25,401 bases of DNA, taken from Paramicrosporidium saccamoebae (lineage: Eukaryota > Rozellomycota). A model generated the notes under the pieces. The model did not search any database, had not been told where the DNA came from, and saw only the letters and a list, made by a program, of their open reading frames with translations. The first letter of the stretch is position 1; the number at the start of each line of letters is the position of its first letter. Positions 1-7,961 of this stretch are shown here, in pieces. Position numbers and translations under genes: made by a program. Location: the NCBI GenBank assembly GCA_002794465.1, contig CM008827.1, positions 1-25,401 of the forward strand, in the 5' to 3' direction.

Positions 1-52
1 AAAAAAAATCATAGAATAACAGAAGAACAATTAAAAAGTATAAAATTAGATC
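1..52. repeat. Terminal direct repeat from circular assembly, left copy
   Basis: These 52 bases recur exactly at 25350-25401 and keep the rpl16 frame across the join. The simplest reading is overlap from a circular contig cut open, not a biological terminal repeat. Confidence 0.9.
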
Positions 53-345
53 TTTTAACACCTAAAGGTCTTACTGAGGGTAAACTTCTTAAATATTTTA
101 AAATCAAAAATACTATGTTTCCTAATAAAATATTAACTAATAAAGGAATATTAGTGCGTATGGGTAAAGGTAAAGGTAAAATTAAAACTAATGTTCTTTA
201 TTTAACTCAAGGAACTACCTGTATTGAATTTATTCCTAAAAATTCTACTTTTGATTCTTCTAATATAAATATGAATGTAATATCTAAAATATTAACTAGA
301 TTTTGTAATAAATATACTTTTTTTTCTTTTATTAAATTAATTTAA
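1..345 (+). CDS. rpl16: Ribosomal protein L16, 3' part (gene crosses the window ends)
   Basis: Large-subunit mitoribosomal protein uL16. The reading frame enters at base 1 as Lys-Lys-Asn-His-Arg and ends at TAA 343-345. The segment VRMGKGKGKIK (codons near 154-186) is the L16 signature, and RITEEQL near the start matches the family's N-terminal half. Bases 1-52 repeat 25350-25401, so this joins in frame with the start at 25245 and gives about 149 residues, a normal length for mitochondrial L16. rps12 lies directly upstream on the circle, a remnant of the bacterial ribosomal-protein order. trnG follows 15 nt after the stop. The tail after the GKGKGK motif is divergent, rich in Ile, Asn and Phe. 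Confidence 0.9.
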   Translation, partial: KKNHRITEEQLKSIKLDLLTPKGLTEGKLLKYFKIKNTMFPNKILTNKGILVRMGKGKGKIKTNVLYLTQGTTCIEFIPKNSTFDSSNINMNVISKILTRFCNKYTFFSFIKLI

Positions 346-360
346 TATGAAGAATTTCTT

Positions 361-431
361 AAGGGTGTAATTTAATGGTAAAATTGTAACCTTCCAAGTT
401 AAGTATGCAAGTTCGATTCTTGTCACCCAAA
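361..431 (+). tRNA. trnG: tRNA-Gly(UCC)
   Basis: The cloverleaf folds with D stem ATTT/AAAT, anticodon loop CTTCCAA (UCC) and T arm GCAAG-TTCGATT-CTTGT. Acceptor pairs 3-7 (GGGTG/CACCC) are perfect, but pairs 1-72 and 2-71 are both A:A. It is one of many tRNA genes here that mismatch only at the top of the acceptor stem. Confidence 0.9.
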
Positions 432-444
432 AAATAATAATAAT

Positions 445-517
445 AGCTTAGAGAGAGAATTGAACTCTCATCTCATGGATTTGCAATCCAGAATAATAAC
501 CATTATAATATCTAAGT
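445..517 (-). tRNA. trnC: tRNA-Cys(GCA)
   Basis: On the minus strand the anticodon loop is TTGCAAA (GCA) and the T arm GAGAG-TTCAATT-CTCTC. The acceptor reads ACTTAGA/TCTAAGC: six pairs and an A:C mismatch at 1-72. It lies just downstream of cox3 on the same strand. Confidence 0.9.
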
Positions 518-532
518 TTTCAGTTTTTTAAA

Positions 533-1321
533 TTAAGCACTCCAACAATATAATACAAAATATAATATTAACCAAACAGCATCTAAGAAATGCCAATAGA
601 TGGCAGCAGCAGAAAATTGTAAATGATGATGATTAGAGAAATGAGAAAAAGCTAATCTAAGTAAAGTAAAAAATAAGAAAGTAGTACCTACTATTATATG
701 CATACCATGGCAACCAGTAAGAATAAAAAAAGAAGAACCAAAAACACTATCACTAATAGTGAAAAAAGAATGAAAATATTCAAAATATTGAAAATACATA
801 AATATTAAACCTAATAAGATTGTGATTAAAAGATAAAAAAAAGATTTAGAATAATTTTTATTAATAATATAATTATGACATGCAGTTATAGAAAATCCAC
901 TAGTTAATAAGATTAATGTATTTAATAATGGTACTGCTTTATAATCTAATGTTGTTATACCGATAGGTGGCCATAATCCTCCAACTTCTATTGCTGGGAC
1001 TAACGCATTATAAAAATAAGCAAAAAATAAACCTACAAATACACATACTTCTGAAACTACAAATAAAATAAACCCTAAATTTAATCCTTGTTGTACTTTT
1101 TCAGTATGTTCTCCTTTATATGTTCCTTCTATTATTATATCTTTTAACCATAAAGTACTACTATATATTAAACTTAAAGTAGATAATATTATTAATTCAA
1201 AACCACCTATTTTATTTTGAAAACTTAAGATATTTCCTATTAATAAACTAAAAATTGAAAATGCTGCAGTTAAAGGCCAAGGGCTATTTGTTACTAAATG
1301 ATAACTAAATGCGATTCTCAT
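533..1321 (-). CDS. cox3: Cytochrome c oxidase subunit III
   Basis: Core subunit of complex IV in the inner membrane; it binds no metal and stabilises COX1. At 262 residues it has the usual length, with seven hydrophobic segments. Landmarks include the N-terminal HLVTNSPWPL, the WLKDIIIEGTYKGEHT stretch, EVCVFVGLFFAYFY with its membrane Glu, WPPIGI, GFHG-like GCHGMHIIVGTTFL, and the C-terminal AIYWHFLDAVWLILYFVLYCWSA. The start is ATG at 1321-1319. A GAGGG box lies 52 nt upstream (1374-1378), farther than in most genes here, with a short CGAC/GTCG hairpin between. trnC follows on the same strand. All Trp codons are TGG and the stop is TAA. Confidence 0.97.
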   Translation of the reverse strand: MRIAFSYHLVTNSPWPLTAAFSIFSLLIGNILSFQNKIGGFELIILSTLSLIYSSTLWLKDIIIEGTYKGEHTEKVQQGLNLGFILFVVSEVCVFVGLFFAYFYNALVPAIEVGGLWPPIGITTLDYKAVPLLNTLILLTSGFSITACHNYIINKNYSKSFFYLLITILLGLIFMYFQYFEYFHSFFTISDSVFGSSFFILTGCHGMHIIVGTTFLFFTLLRLAFSHFSNHHHLQFSAAAIYWHFLDAVWLILYFVLYCWSA

Positions 1322-1373
1322 TTTTAATTTTAAAATCGACCTTTATAAGAGTCGGTTTATAGTTTATCTTTTT

Positions 1374-1378
1374 CCCTC
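1374..1378 (-). promoter_or_regulatory. GAGGG box upstream of cox3
   Basis: Minus-strand context ATAA-GAGGG-AAAA, 52 nt before the cox3 ATG. It is a member of the box family found before 14 of 16 protein genes. Confidence 0.55.
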
Positions 1379-1387
1379 TTATCAAAA

Positions 1388-1460
1388 AAAATCATAGTTT
1401 AAAAGGTTAAAACTTCAATTTGTGATATTGAAAATCTGAGTTCGAACCTCAGTGATTCCC
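1388..1460 (+). tRNA. trnH: tRNA-His(GUG)
   Basis: Anticodon loop TTGTGAT (GUG), D stem GTTT/AAAC, T arm CTGAG-TTCGAAC-CTCAG. The discriminator is C, as expected for His. Acceptor AAAATCA/TGATTCC mismatches A:C at both 1-72 and 2-71; the other five pairs are perfect. Confidence 0.9.
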
Positions 1461-1470
1461 ATATAAAATA

Positions 1471-1475
1471 GAGGG
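1471..1475 (+). promoter_or_regulatory. GAGGG box upstream of nad2
   Basis: Context AATA-GAGGG-TTAT, 18 nt before the nad2 ATG at 1494. Confidence 0.6.
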
Positions 1476-1493
1476 TTATTATTTTTATTTTTG

Positions 1494-2891
1494 ATGTTAT
1501 ATAGAGATCTTCATAAAATAGCATTAACTATCCTACTAATTGGATTAATTAATGTATATAATATCCTAAAAGAAGGAATAATATTAAATATTCCAAATGT
1601 TTCAGAAAGACTAGGAAGTTTACATTGCAATATAAATCTTATTAAAATCTTTATTTTTATAACTTTTATCTTTATATTAATTTTTAATCTCCCTAACTTT
1701 TCTATAATTTCTCAAGAAACTATGAAACAAAATAAAGTAGAATATGAATTAATTTTAGGATTAGGGTTATTAGGTTTAATTATTTTAGGGTTGAGTAATG
1801 ATTTGATATTTTTATATTTAGGTTTAGAATTATATAGTTTTTCTATATATTTTTTAATTCTAGTTAAAGAAACTTTAGTTTTACGTAAAATATCTATCTT
1901 TTATTTTATAATTTCTTCTCTTTCTAGTGCATTATTATTATATTCTTTTTCTCAATTATATAAAATATCTGGAACTTTAAATATGGGAGAAATAAAATAT
2001 TTATTAGGGGATATTTCTTTTGCGAATATTAATTTATTAATTTATTCTATTATTTTAGTTTTTTTATTTAAATTAGGTAGTGGACCTTTTTTATTTTGGT
2101 TAATAAGAGTTTATAGTGATTTAGAAAAAAAAATATTATGGTATCAATTATTAATACCAAAACTATTTTTCTTTATTCTATTATTAAAATTTACAACTTT
2201 AATGTCTGAAACTAATAAATACTTTATTTTTAGTATATATATTATGGCAATTATATCTATATTATTTGGATCTATAGGAGGTTTATTTCAAATTAAAGAT
2301 AATAAATTATTATCTTATTCTTCTATTTTAAATACTGGTTATATTTTATTAACTTTTGCTATCTTACTTTTTAATTATAAAATTACGATAGGAAATAGTA
2401 ACATAGAAACTGATAAATATTGGTTAATATATCAATATTTTTTTGTATATTTTTTAAATTTATTAGGTTTATTTTCGGTATTATTTTTATTTAGACGTAG
2501 TTCTAAAGTATCTGCTTTTAATTCTTTTTTATTACAACCTTATTTTTTCTTTTCATTTTTTATAATTATTTTATCCTTTATAGGGATGCCTCCTTTTTCT
2601 GGATTCTTTAGTAAATTTTATTTATTTTTTTCTTTATTTTCATATTCTAATTTAACTAATTTAACTTTAATAATTTTTATTGGTTCTACTTTAATTAGTT
2701 CTTTTTTATATTTAAAATTTCTTTTTGCTTCTTCTTATTCACCTTTAGAGGAAGAATATACTACTGTATTAAATACTCTTTTTCCTAATTTTTATACATA
2801 TATACTTTCTTTTACTACAATTCTTACTATTGTTTATTCTTTTTTTTTATCTAGTTTATTACCTTTTTTTATACTGTCTTTTTCAATATAA
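1494..2891 (+). CDS. nad2: NADH dehydrogenase subunit 2
   Basis: Proton-pumping antiporter-like subunit of complex I. About 465 residues and many membrane segments. The antiporter-family Lys lies in VFLFKLGSGPFLFW (around residue 195); GGLFQIKDNKLLSYSSILNTGYILL carries the second family motif, and FFIIILSFIGMPPFSGFFSKF is the conserved late-helix motif. The usual HxWxPDVY motif is replaced by LFWLIRVYSDLE, so the gene is divergent, but order and spacing of motifs identify nad2. I start at ATG 1494; the TTG just before it is in frame but unlikely. A GAGGG box lies 18 nt upstream. trnH precedes and trnL lies just after on the opposite strand. Confidence 0.93.
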   Translation: MLYRDLHKIALTILLIGLINVYNILKEGIILNIPNVSERLGSLHCNINLIKIFIFITFIFILIFNLPNFSIISQETMKQNKVEYELILGLGLLGLIILGLSNDLIFLYLGLELYSFSIYFLILVKETLVLRKISIFYFIISSLSSALLLYSFSQLYKISGTLNMGEIKYLLGDISFANINLLIYSIILVFLFKLGSGPFLFWLIRVYSDLEKKILWYQLLIPKLFFFILLLKFTTLMSETNKYFIFSIYIMAIISILFGSIGGLFQIKDNKLLSYSSILNTGYILLTFAILLFNYKITIGNSNIETDKYWLIYQYFFVYFLNLLGLFSVLFLFRRSSKVSAFNSFLLQPYFFFSFFIIILSFIGMPPFSGFFSKFYLFFSLFSYSNLTNLTLIIFIGSTLISSFLYLKFLFASSYSPLEEEYTTVLNTLFPNFYTYILSFTTILTIVYSFFLSSLLPFFILSFSI

Positions 2892-2898
2892 TAAAGAT

Positions 2899-2986
2899 TG
2901 TCCTTAAAAGGATTTGAACCTTTAAAGCCTCTTTTTAGGCCATTAAATTTTAAATTTAACATGTTTACCAATTTCATCATAAGGAT
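2899..2986 (-). tRNA. trnL: tRNA-Leu(UAA)
   Basis: Class II tRNA with anticodon loop TTTAAAA (UAA) and a long variable arm pairing GCCT with AGGC. T arm AAAGG-TTCAAAT-CCTTT. Acceptor ATCCTTA/TAAGGAC has an A:C mismatch at 1-72 only. Confidence 0.92.
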
Positions 2987-2992
2987 TTTTTA

Positions 2993-3063
2993 AATTGTAT
3001 AATTAAATGGTATAATAGGACACTTTTAATGTCTCTTTCTTGGTTCAATTCCAAGTACAATCA
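2993..3063 (+). tRNA. trnK: tRNA-Lys(UUU)
   Basis: Anticodon loop CTTTTAA (UUU), D stem ATTA/TAAT, T arm CTTGG-TTCAATT-CCAAG. Acceptor AATTGTA/TACAATC mismatches A:C at 1-72 only. Confidence 0.92.
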
Positions 3064-3085
3064 AAATATATTATATATATTTATA

Positions 3086-3157
3086 CTAGAGTAATTGGAT
3101 TCGAACCAATGAATATCAAACTCAAATTTTGATGCCTTACCTCTTGGCGATACTCTA
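3086..3157 (-). tRNA. trnQ: tRNA-Gln(UUG)
   Basis: Anticodon loop ATTTGAG (UUG), T arm ATTGG-TTCGAAT-CCAAT. The acceptor TAGAGTA/TACTCTA is fully paired (U1-A72, as in bacterial tRNA-Gln). It is one of only four tRNA genes here with no mismatch at the stem end. Confidence 0.93.
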
Positions 3158-3174
3158 TATTAAAAAATATAAAT

Positions 3175-3894
3175 TTAAGCAAAAGTAGCTAACCAAGAAA
3201 GGTAAGATTTATTATCTACACCTTCAACAACAATTGACATTCTTTCATGATTACTTCCACATAATTCAGCACATTGCCCATAAAATACACCTGGTCTTAA
3301 TAAAAATATAGATGAATGATTGATTCTTCCTGGTACTGCATCCATTTTTACACCTAAACTTGGTACAAAAAATGAATGAATTACATCTTGACCTGTAACT
3401 AATAATCTTATAGGAGTATGAATAGGTAATAAGACTCTATTATCTACATCTAATAAACGTAATTCTCCAAATTCTAAATCATCTTCTGTTTTAGTATAAC
3501 TATCAAAATTTACTTCTAATCCTTCTATATCATTTATTTCATATGTCCAAAACCATTGAGAACCTGTGGCTTTTAAAGTAACATTAGGTTTTACTATATC
3601 ATCCAATGCATATAATAATTTTAAAGAAGGTAAGGCTATTAATACTAATATTATTCCCGGAGTTATTGTCCATATTAATTCTATTGTTGTTGAATGATTT
3701 ATAACTCTAAACCAATTTATACTTCTATTACTAAATATTCTTGCAATTATAAAATATGAAACTAAACTAAAAACTATTATTAAATAATACATAGCTTTAT
3801 TATGAAAATCTATTATCCCTGCTGCTATAGGTGTAGCTTCATCTTGAAAAGATAATTGCCATGTTGAAGGACTATCATTATATATTTTTATCAT
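3175..3894 (-). CDS. cox2: Cytochrome c oxidase subunit II
   Basis: Complex IV subunit that takes electrons from cytochrome c through the binuclear CuA centre in the intermembrane space. 239 residues. Two N-terminal membrane helices (about 28-50 and 70-95) are followed by the cupredoxin domain. The aromatic relay GSQWFWTYE is present, and the CuA ligands are all visible: His in DVIHSFFVPSLGVKMDAVPGR, then Cys-x3-Cys, His and Met in CAELCGSNHERM. In the last motif ER stands where SF is usual, which leaves the ligands intact. Start ATG 3894-3892 with a GAGGGG box 14-15 nt upstream. It is transcribed opposite to its neighbour cox1. Confidence 0.97.
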   Translation of the reverse strand: MIKIYNDSPSTWQLSFQDEATPIAAGIIDFHNKAMYYLIIVFSLVSYFIIARIFSNRSINWFRVINHSTTIELIWTITPGIILVLIALPSLKLLYALDDIVKPNVTLKATGSQWFWTYEINDIEGLEVNFDSYTKTEDDLEFGELRLLDVDNRVLLPIHTPIRLLVTGQDVIHSFFVPSLGVKMDAVPGRINHSSIFLLRPGVFYGQCAELCGSNHERMSIVVEGVDNKSYLSWLATFA

Positions 3895-3908
3895 TTTATT
3901 ATTTTTTT

Positions 3909-3914
3909 CCCCTC
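3909..3914 (-). promoter_or_regulatory. GAGGGG box upstream of cox2
   Basis: Minus-strand context ATAA-GAGGGG-AAAA, about 14 nt before the cox2 ATG. It is nearly identical to the atp6 box. Confidence 0.6.
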
Positions 3915-3943
3915 TTATATATATAACAATTATATTATTTTTT

Positions 3944-4038
3944 AGAGAATTGACAGAGTGGTTGATTGTACTGAATTGCTAATTCAAGGTTTTAAATATT
4001 ATTATTTTTAACCAAGGGTTCGAATCCCTTATTCTCCA
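3944..4038 (+). tRNA. trnS: tRNA-Ser(GCU)
   Basis: Class II tRNA of about 95 nt; anticodon loop TTGCTAA (GCU), long AT-rich variable arm (GGTT...AACC), T arm AAGGG-TTCGAAT-CCCTT. Acceptor AGAGAAT/ATTCTCC mismatches A:C at 1-72 only. Confidence 0.93.
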
Positions 4039-4095
4039 TTTCGTAAAAAATATTTAATAGAAGAAAACAATGATTAAGATAAAATTTATAATTAT

Positions 4096-4169
4096 AATAC
4101 GATAGCTTAATTGGTTAAAGCCGTTTGCTCATAACAAACAAGTTGCAGGTTCGAATCCTGCTCGTACTA
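4096..4169 (+). tRNA. trnM: tRNA with CAU anticodon, elongator Met type
   Basis: Anticodon loop CTCATAA (CAU) on stem GTTTG/CAAAC, without the run of G:C pairs that marks initiators. D arm AGCTTAATTGGTTAAAGC and T arm GCAGG-TTCGAAT-CCTGC are regular. Acceptor AATACGA/TCGTACT pairs A1-U72 but mismatches A:C at 2-71. It is most likely elongator Met; a lysidine-type Ile(CAU) cannot be ruled out, because three CAU tRNAs occur in this genome. Confidence 0.85.
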
Positions 4170-4322
4170 TTTTCTTTTTCTGAAGACCTTTTGTCTTTGA
4201 ATAAATTTATACTAACATTTTTATAGATGTTTAAAGTTACAAAGTAAAAAATAAAATTAGCTTTATTTAAAGTGATTAATATATATTAAAGTTTGAAAAA
4301 AAGATTTAACCCTATAACTTTA

Positions 4323-7300
4323 ATGAGAGCTAGTTTAAGATGGCTCTGTTCAACTAATGCTAAAGATATAGGTATCATGTATATTATTTTTGGATTTATT
4401 TCTGCTTTAATTGGTACATCTCTTTCTATGATAATCAGATTAGAATTAGCTGCCCCTGGAATACAATATATTAATAGTGATAAATATACAACTATTTATA
4501 ATAATTTAATCTCAGCCCATGGTTTATTAATGATATTCTTTTTTTTAATGCCAGCATTAATAGGTGGATTTGGAAATTATAAAATACCTTTATTAATAGG
4601 TGCACCCGACATGAGTTTTCCTAGATTAAATAATATTTCATTATGGTTATTACCCCCTTCATTATTATTATTAGTTTTAGGTACTTTAACAGAAGGTGGT
4701 GTAGGTACAGGATGGACTCTGTAAGGAGTCGTTAAATTATACTCGTTGCGGGAACGTCCTCATGATATTTGTAGTATCAATAAAATATCCTTTATTTTAT
4801 AGGAAAAGAATACATATATATATATTATAAGAAAAATATTTGGAATATTGTATTCTTTAGTAAACACATTTATATATTTTGTAAAAAAGTCTTTTACAAG
4901 AGGATAATCCGCCTGAAAATAAATTCCAATATCATTATTGTAAATGATATTTATTTTCATCAGAGACTTAATGTATAATATATATATAATATATATATAA
5001 AGGTATAGTCCGAACCTATATGAGAATATAGGCGTTTAGTCATAAGTTTTCATATTTAATTTAAAGTACTATTGACTAACAACAGATTTGTTATCCTCCA
5101 TTATCTTCATTAATAGGACATTCAGGAGCAGGGGTAGATTTAGGAATCTTTGCATTACATATTGCAGGAATAAGTAGTTTATTAGGTGCAATTAATTTTA
5201 TTTGTACTATCATAAATATGAGATTACCTGGATTAACATTTCATCAAATGCCTTTATTTGTTTGGTCCGTTTTTATAACTGCAATATTATTATTATTATC
5301 ATTACCTATATTAGCTAGTGGAATAACATTACTTTTAACAGATAGAAATTTTAATACTTCTTTTTATGAATCTGTAGGTGGAGGAGATCCTATATTATTT
5401 CAACATCTTTTTTGGTTATTCGGACACCCTATTATTATAACACTTTGGGGTGTTAAAACTTTGCTAAATACGAGAAAGTCCTATTTAAACTTTTTGGTCC
5501 ACTTTGACTTAGATCAATTCGGAAAAATCCAGAAACTGGGAAAATTCGTAGGTAATGTAAGTAAAAATTTTATTATTCCTTTAAATTTAAAATTTAAAAG
5601 AACTTATAGCACCTCAGAGACTATACGCAAAGAAAATCTTAAATTTATATCTGAACATGTACCAAAAAAAAAATCAATTTTTGATTTAACAGATGAAGAA
5701 TTTGGGTATTATTTAGCCGGATTTATTGATAGTCATGAAAAAGATATTTCTATACACAATCAAATATGAATAACTTTTAATTTAAAAAATCAATCTTTTG
5801 CATATTCTTTAAAAAAAAGAATAGGGTTTGGAAATATTAAAATAATAAAAAATAGTTATTATTTAATAATAACTAATATTGAAGGAATAATAAAAATAAT
5901 TAATTTAATTAATGGTAAATTAAAATTAGAAAATAAAGTAACTCAATTAAAAAATTTAATTCAAATCAATAATTTGACAATTCAAATCAATAATTCAGAT
6001 AGTTCTTTATTAATAATAAATACATATTGGTTTGCAGGATTTACGGATGGAATTGGTTCTTTTCAAATCTTAATAAAAAAAAGAGAAAGTAAAAAAGAAT
6101 TTTCTTTAAATTATCAAATCCTTTTTAAAAAGGATTTTCTTTTAAAAGAAATTAAAAATATTTTTAATGGGGGCTATATTGGTTTTAATAAAAATCTTAA
6201 TCTGTATTATTTTGAGTCTTCAAGATTTAATATTGCTTATAAAATCATACAATATTTTAATAAATTCCCATTACAATCTACAAAATATTTAAATTTTTTA
6301 TTTTGGAGAAAAACTTATATTTTCATTCAAAATAAAAAACATTTAACTTTAGAAGGTATTACAAAAATAAAAAAAATGAAAACAACTCTTGAATCAAATT
6401 AAAAATTAATTAGTTTATGTTATGAATTAAAGATTTTATGAAATAGTCCGAACCTCAAAGTAAATTGAGGAGAATATATTAATTGTAAAGGCAAAAAATA
6501 TATCAACAAATATAATTTATCCTTTATATTTAACTTTATAAAGAAAGATATTAATGGAAGTATATATATTAATATTACCAGCATTTGGAATAGTTAGTCA
6601 TGTTCTTAGTAGATATACTAATAAAATCATTTTTGGTAAAATAGGTATGATTTATGCTATGAGTTCTATAGGGGTATTAGGATTTATGGTTTGGGCACAT
6701 CATCAATATACCGTAGGTTTAGATACGGATTCGAGAGCATACTTTACGTCTGCAACCATGATAATAGCTGTTCCAACAGGAGTTAAAATCTTTTCATGGT
6801 TAGCAACAATATTTGGAGGACAATTAATCCTTACGACTCCTTTACTATATATAATAGGATTTTTAATATTATTTACAATAGGTGGACTATCTGGAGTTTT
6901 ATTAGCTAATAGTAGTTTAGATGTAGCAGTACATGATACTTATTATATTGTAGCACATTTCCATTATGTTTTATCTATGGGAGCAGTATTTAGTTTATTA
7001 GCAGCATATTTTTATTGGTCACCTAAAATGATAGGTTATAAATATAATGAAATATTAGGACAAATACAATTCTACTCATTATTTGTAGGAGTAAATTTAG
7101 TATTTGGGCCTATGCATTTTTTAGGTTTAGCTGGACAACCTAGAAGAATTTCTGATTATCCAGATGCTTTTGCAGGATGGAATTATATAGCTTCTATCGG
7201 TTCTATGATAACATTAGTTTCAATCTTTTTATTCATATATATAATATATAAACAATTCACAGATAAAATAAAAGAAGCAGATAATACATTATTATCTTTA

Positions 7301-7426
7301 TACAGTTCATATCAAGGAAATTTATTCCAAAAAAGAACATTACCTCATTTTTATGAAAGGGATTTAGAATTTGTAATTAATACTCCTCCAAAATTTCATG
7401 CTTTTGAAGAATTACCTGTAATGTAA
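4323..7426 (+). CDS. cox1: Cytochrome c oxidase subunit I (three exons)
   Basis: Catalytic subunit of complex IV. Exons 4323-4720, 5091-5430 and 6557-7426 join to 535 residues. The exon 1/2 join makes a CTT codon (GWT-L-YPPLS); exon 2/3 joins FGHP to [11 protein letters not shown]. Catalytic residues are present: GHPEVY (CuB His-Tyr), WAHHQYT (two CuB His) and [13 protein letters not shown] (heme ligands). I start at ATG 4323 ([17 protein letters not shown]); the in-frame TTG 30 nt upstream is unlikely. The STNAKDI form, in place of the commoner STNHKDI, is that of yeast. No GAGGG box precedes it; trnM lies 153 nt upstream on the same strand, so tRNA excision could free its 5' end. Confidence 0.96.
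4721..5090 (+). other. Group I intron 1 of cox1, no ORF
   Basis: The intron starts after exon T4720 and ends in G5090, as group I introns do. P1 is visible: exon GACTCT (4715-4720) pairs with GGAGTC (4725-4730), with a U:G wobble at the splice site. The conserved core element AGGTATAGTCCGAACC is at 5001-5016, followed by a TATATGAGAATATA hairpin. At about 370 bp it has no credible plus-strand ORF. Confidence 0.88.
5431..6402 (+). CDS. LAGLIDADG homing endonuclease frame in cox1 intron 2, with one internal TGA
   Basis: Intron-encoded DNA endonuclease/maturase of the double-motif LAGLIDADG family. The frame continues from exon 2 with no stop until TGA 5767-5769, then goes on in the same frame to TAA 6400-6402. 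Motif 1 is [13 protein letters not shown] (around 5704-5742) and motif 2 is [14 protein letters not shown] (around 6029-6070). The C-terminal part [23 protein letters not shown] resembles known cox1 intron endonucleases. The motif Asp residues remain, but DSHE and DGIG replace the usual DGDG/DADG. The TGA separates NQI from ITFNLKNQ, where conserved domain sequence clearly continues. Because trnW is CCA and the core genes use no TGA, it is either a nonsense mutation in a decaying gene or a leftover TGA=Trp codon from a donor. Confidence 0.8.
5431..6556 (+). other. Group I intron 2 of cox1, ORF-containing
   Basis: It splits cox1 between FGHP and EVY, starting after exon T5430 and ending in G6556. 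P1: exon ACACCCT (5424-5430) pairs with GGGGTGT (5447-5453) with a terminal U:G wobble. The core element AAATAGTCCGAACCTC is at 6441-6456, after the ORF. The endonuclease frame fills most of it. Confidence 0.9.
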
Positions 7427-7435
7427 AATAAAAAA

Positions 7436-7509
7436 TGCGAATTAGCTTAATTGAATAAAGCCTCTACTTTGTAAGTAGATGAGTAAAGGTTTGAATCCTT
7501 TATTCGCCA
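7436..7509 (+). tRNA. trnT: tRNA-Thr(UGU)
   Basis: Anticodon loop TTTGTAA (UGU) on TCTAC/GTAGA, T arm AAAGG-TTTGAAT-CCTTT. Acceptor TGCGAAT/ATTCGCC mismatches T:C at 1-72 only. It starts 9 nt after the cox1 stop. Confidence 0.93.
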
Positions 7510-7520
7510 TTTATATTTAA

Positions 7521-7591
7521 TAGGTGGTCCCAGAATTGAACTGAGAACTTTGCTGTGTAAAAACAAGGTTTTACCTTTAAACTAACCACCT
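7521..7591 (-). tRNA. trnV: tRNA-Val(UAC)
   Basis: Anticodon loop TTTACAC (UAC) on TTGTT/AGCAA, D stem GTTT/AAAC, T arm CTCAG-TTCAATT-CTGGG. The acceptor AGGTGGT/ACCACCT is fully paired. Confidence 0.9.
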
Positions 7592-7641
7592 TTATTTATA
7601 AGATTATTATATTTATATATTTTGAAAGGGTTTATTATTTA

Positions 7642-7707
7642 TTGGAAGTTAAGGAGTTGAACCTTATTTCAAGAGTCATGAGCCCTTGTAGAAACCTTTC
7701 ACTTCTA
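7642..7707 (-). tRNA. trnfM: tRNA-fMet(CAU), initiator type, short D arm
   Basis: Anticodon loop CTCATGA (CAU) on AAGGG/CTCTT, a G-rich lower stem of initiator type. T arm TAAGG-TTCAACT-CCTTA. Acceptor TAGAAGT/ACTTCCA pairs U1-A72 but mismatches A:C at 2-71. Only about 13 nt separate the acceptor and anticodon stems, so the D arm is reduced to roughly GAA-AGGT-TTC. Confidence 0.85.
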
Positions 7708-7713
7708 TTTTTT

Positions 7714-7786
7714 TCAGTCTTACAGGAATCGAACCTGTAGTTTTTAAATTAGAAATTTAATGCTTTATCCATTAAGCTAAAGACTT
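7714..7786 (-). tRNA. trnR: tRNA-Arg(UCU)
   Basis: Anticodon loop TTTCTAA (UCU) on TTAAA/TTTAA, T arm ACAGG-TTCGATT-CCTGT. Acceptor AAGTCTT/AAGACTG mismatches A:G at 1-72 only. Reads AGR codons. Confidence 0.92.
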
Positions 7787-7795
7787 AATTTTCTT

Positions 7796-7866
7796 TGAGC
7801 TAGGAAAGATTTGAACTTTCATGTATAGATTCGTATTCTATTGCTCTATCATTAAGCTACCAGCTA
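7796..7866 (-). tRNA. trnR: tRNA-Arg(ACG)
   Basis: Anticodon loop ATACGAA (ACG) on ATAGA/TCTAT, D stem GCTT/GAGC, T arm GAAAG-TTCAAAT-CTTTC. Acceptor TAGCTGG/CTAGCTC mismatches T:C at 1-72 (6-67 is G:U). Reads CGN codons. Confidence 0.9.
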
Positions 7867-7879
7867 TCATAAAAGTATT

Positions 7880-7952
7880 TCAGAATGGTTTGATTTGAAC
7901 AAACAATCTCTTTCACCCAAAGAAAGCGCAATACCTATTATGCTACATCCTC
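7880..7952 (-). tRNA. trnP: tRNA-Pro(UGG)
   Basis: Anticodon loop TTTGGGT (UGG) on CTTTC/GAAAG, T arm GTTTG-TTCAAAT-CAAAC. Acceptor GAGGATG/CATTCTG has G:G at 1-72 and otherwise pairs. It ends the six-tRNA cluster, 9 nt from the nad5 stop. Confidence 0.9.
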
Positions 7953-7961
7953 TTTTTTACC

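Noticed and set aside
4170-4322. Possible RNase P RNA or 5S rRNA upstream of cox1
   Set aside because: No conserved core of either RNA can be seen; only AT-rich spacer.
4336-4356. His to Ala change in the cox1 STNHKDI motif as an oddity
   Set aside because: STNAKDI is the ordinary form in yeast, so it is a lineage trait and not a defect.
4760-4960. 66-codon minus-strand frame in cox1 intron 1
   Set aside because: Antisense to a folded intron core; no motif.
5767-5769. Genome-wide use of TGA as Trp
   Set aside because: Only this one TGA interrupts a frame; all core Trp codons are TGG and trnW has anticodon CCA, so the standard code fits better.
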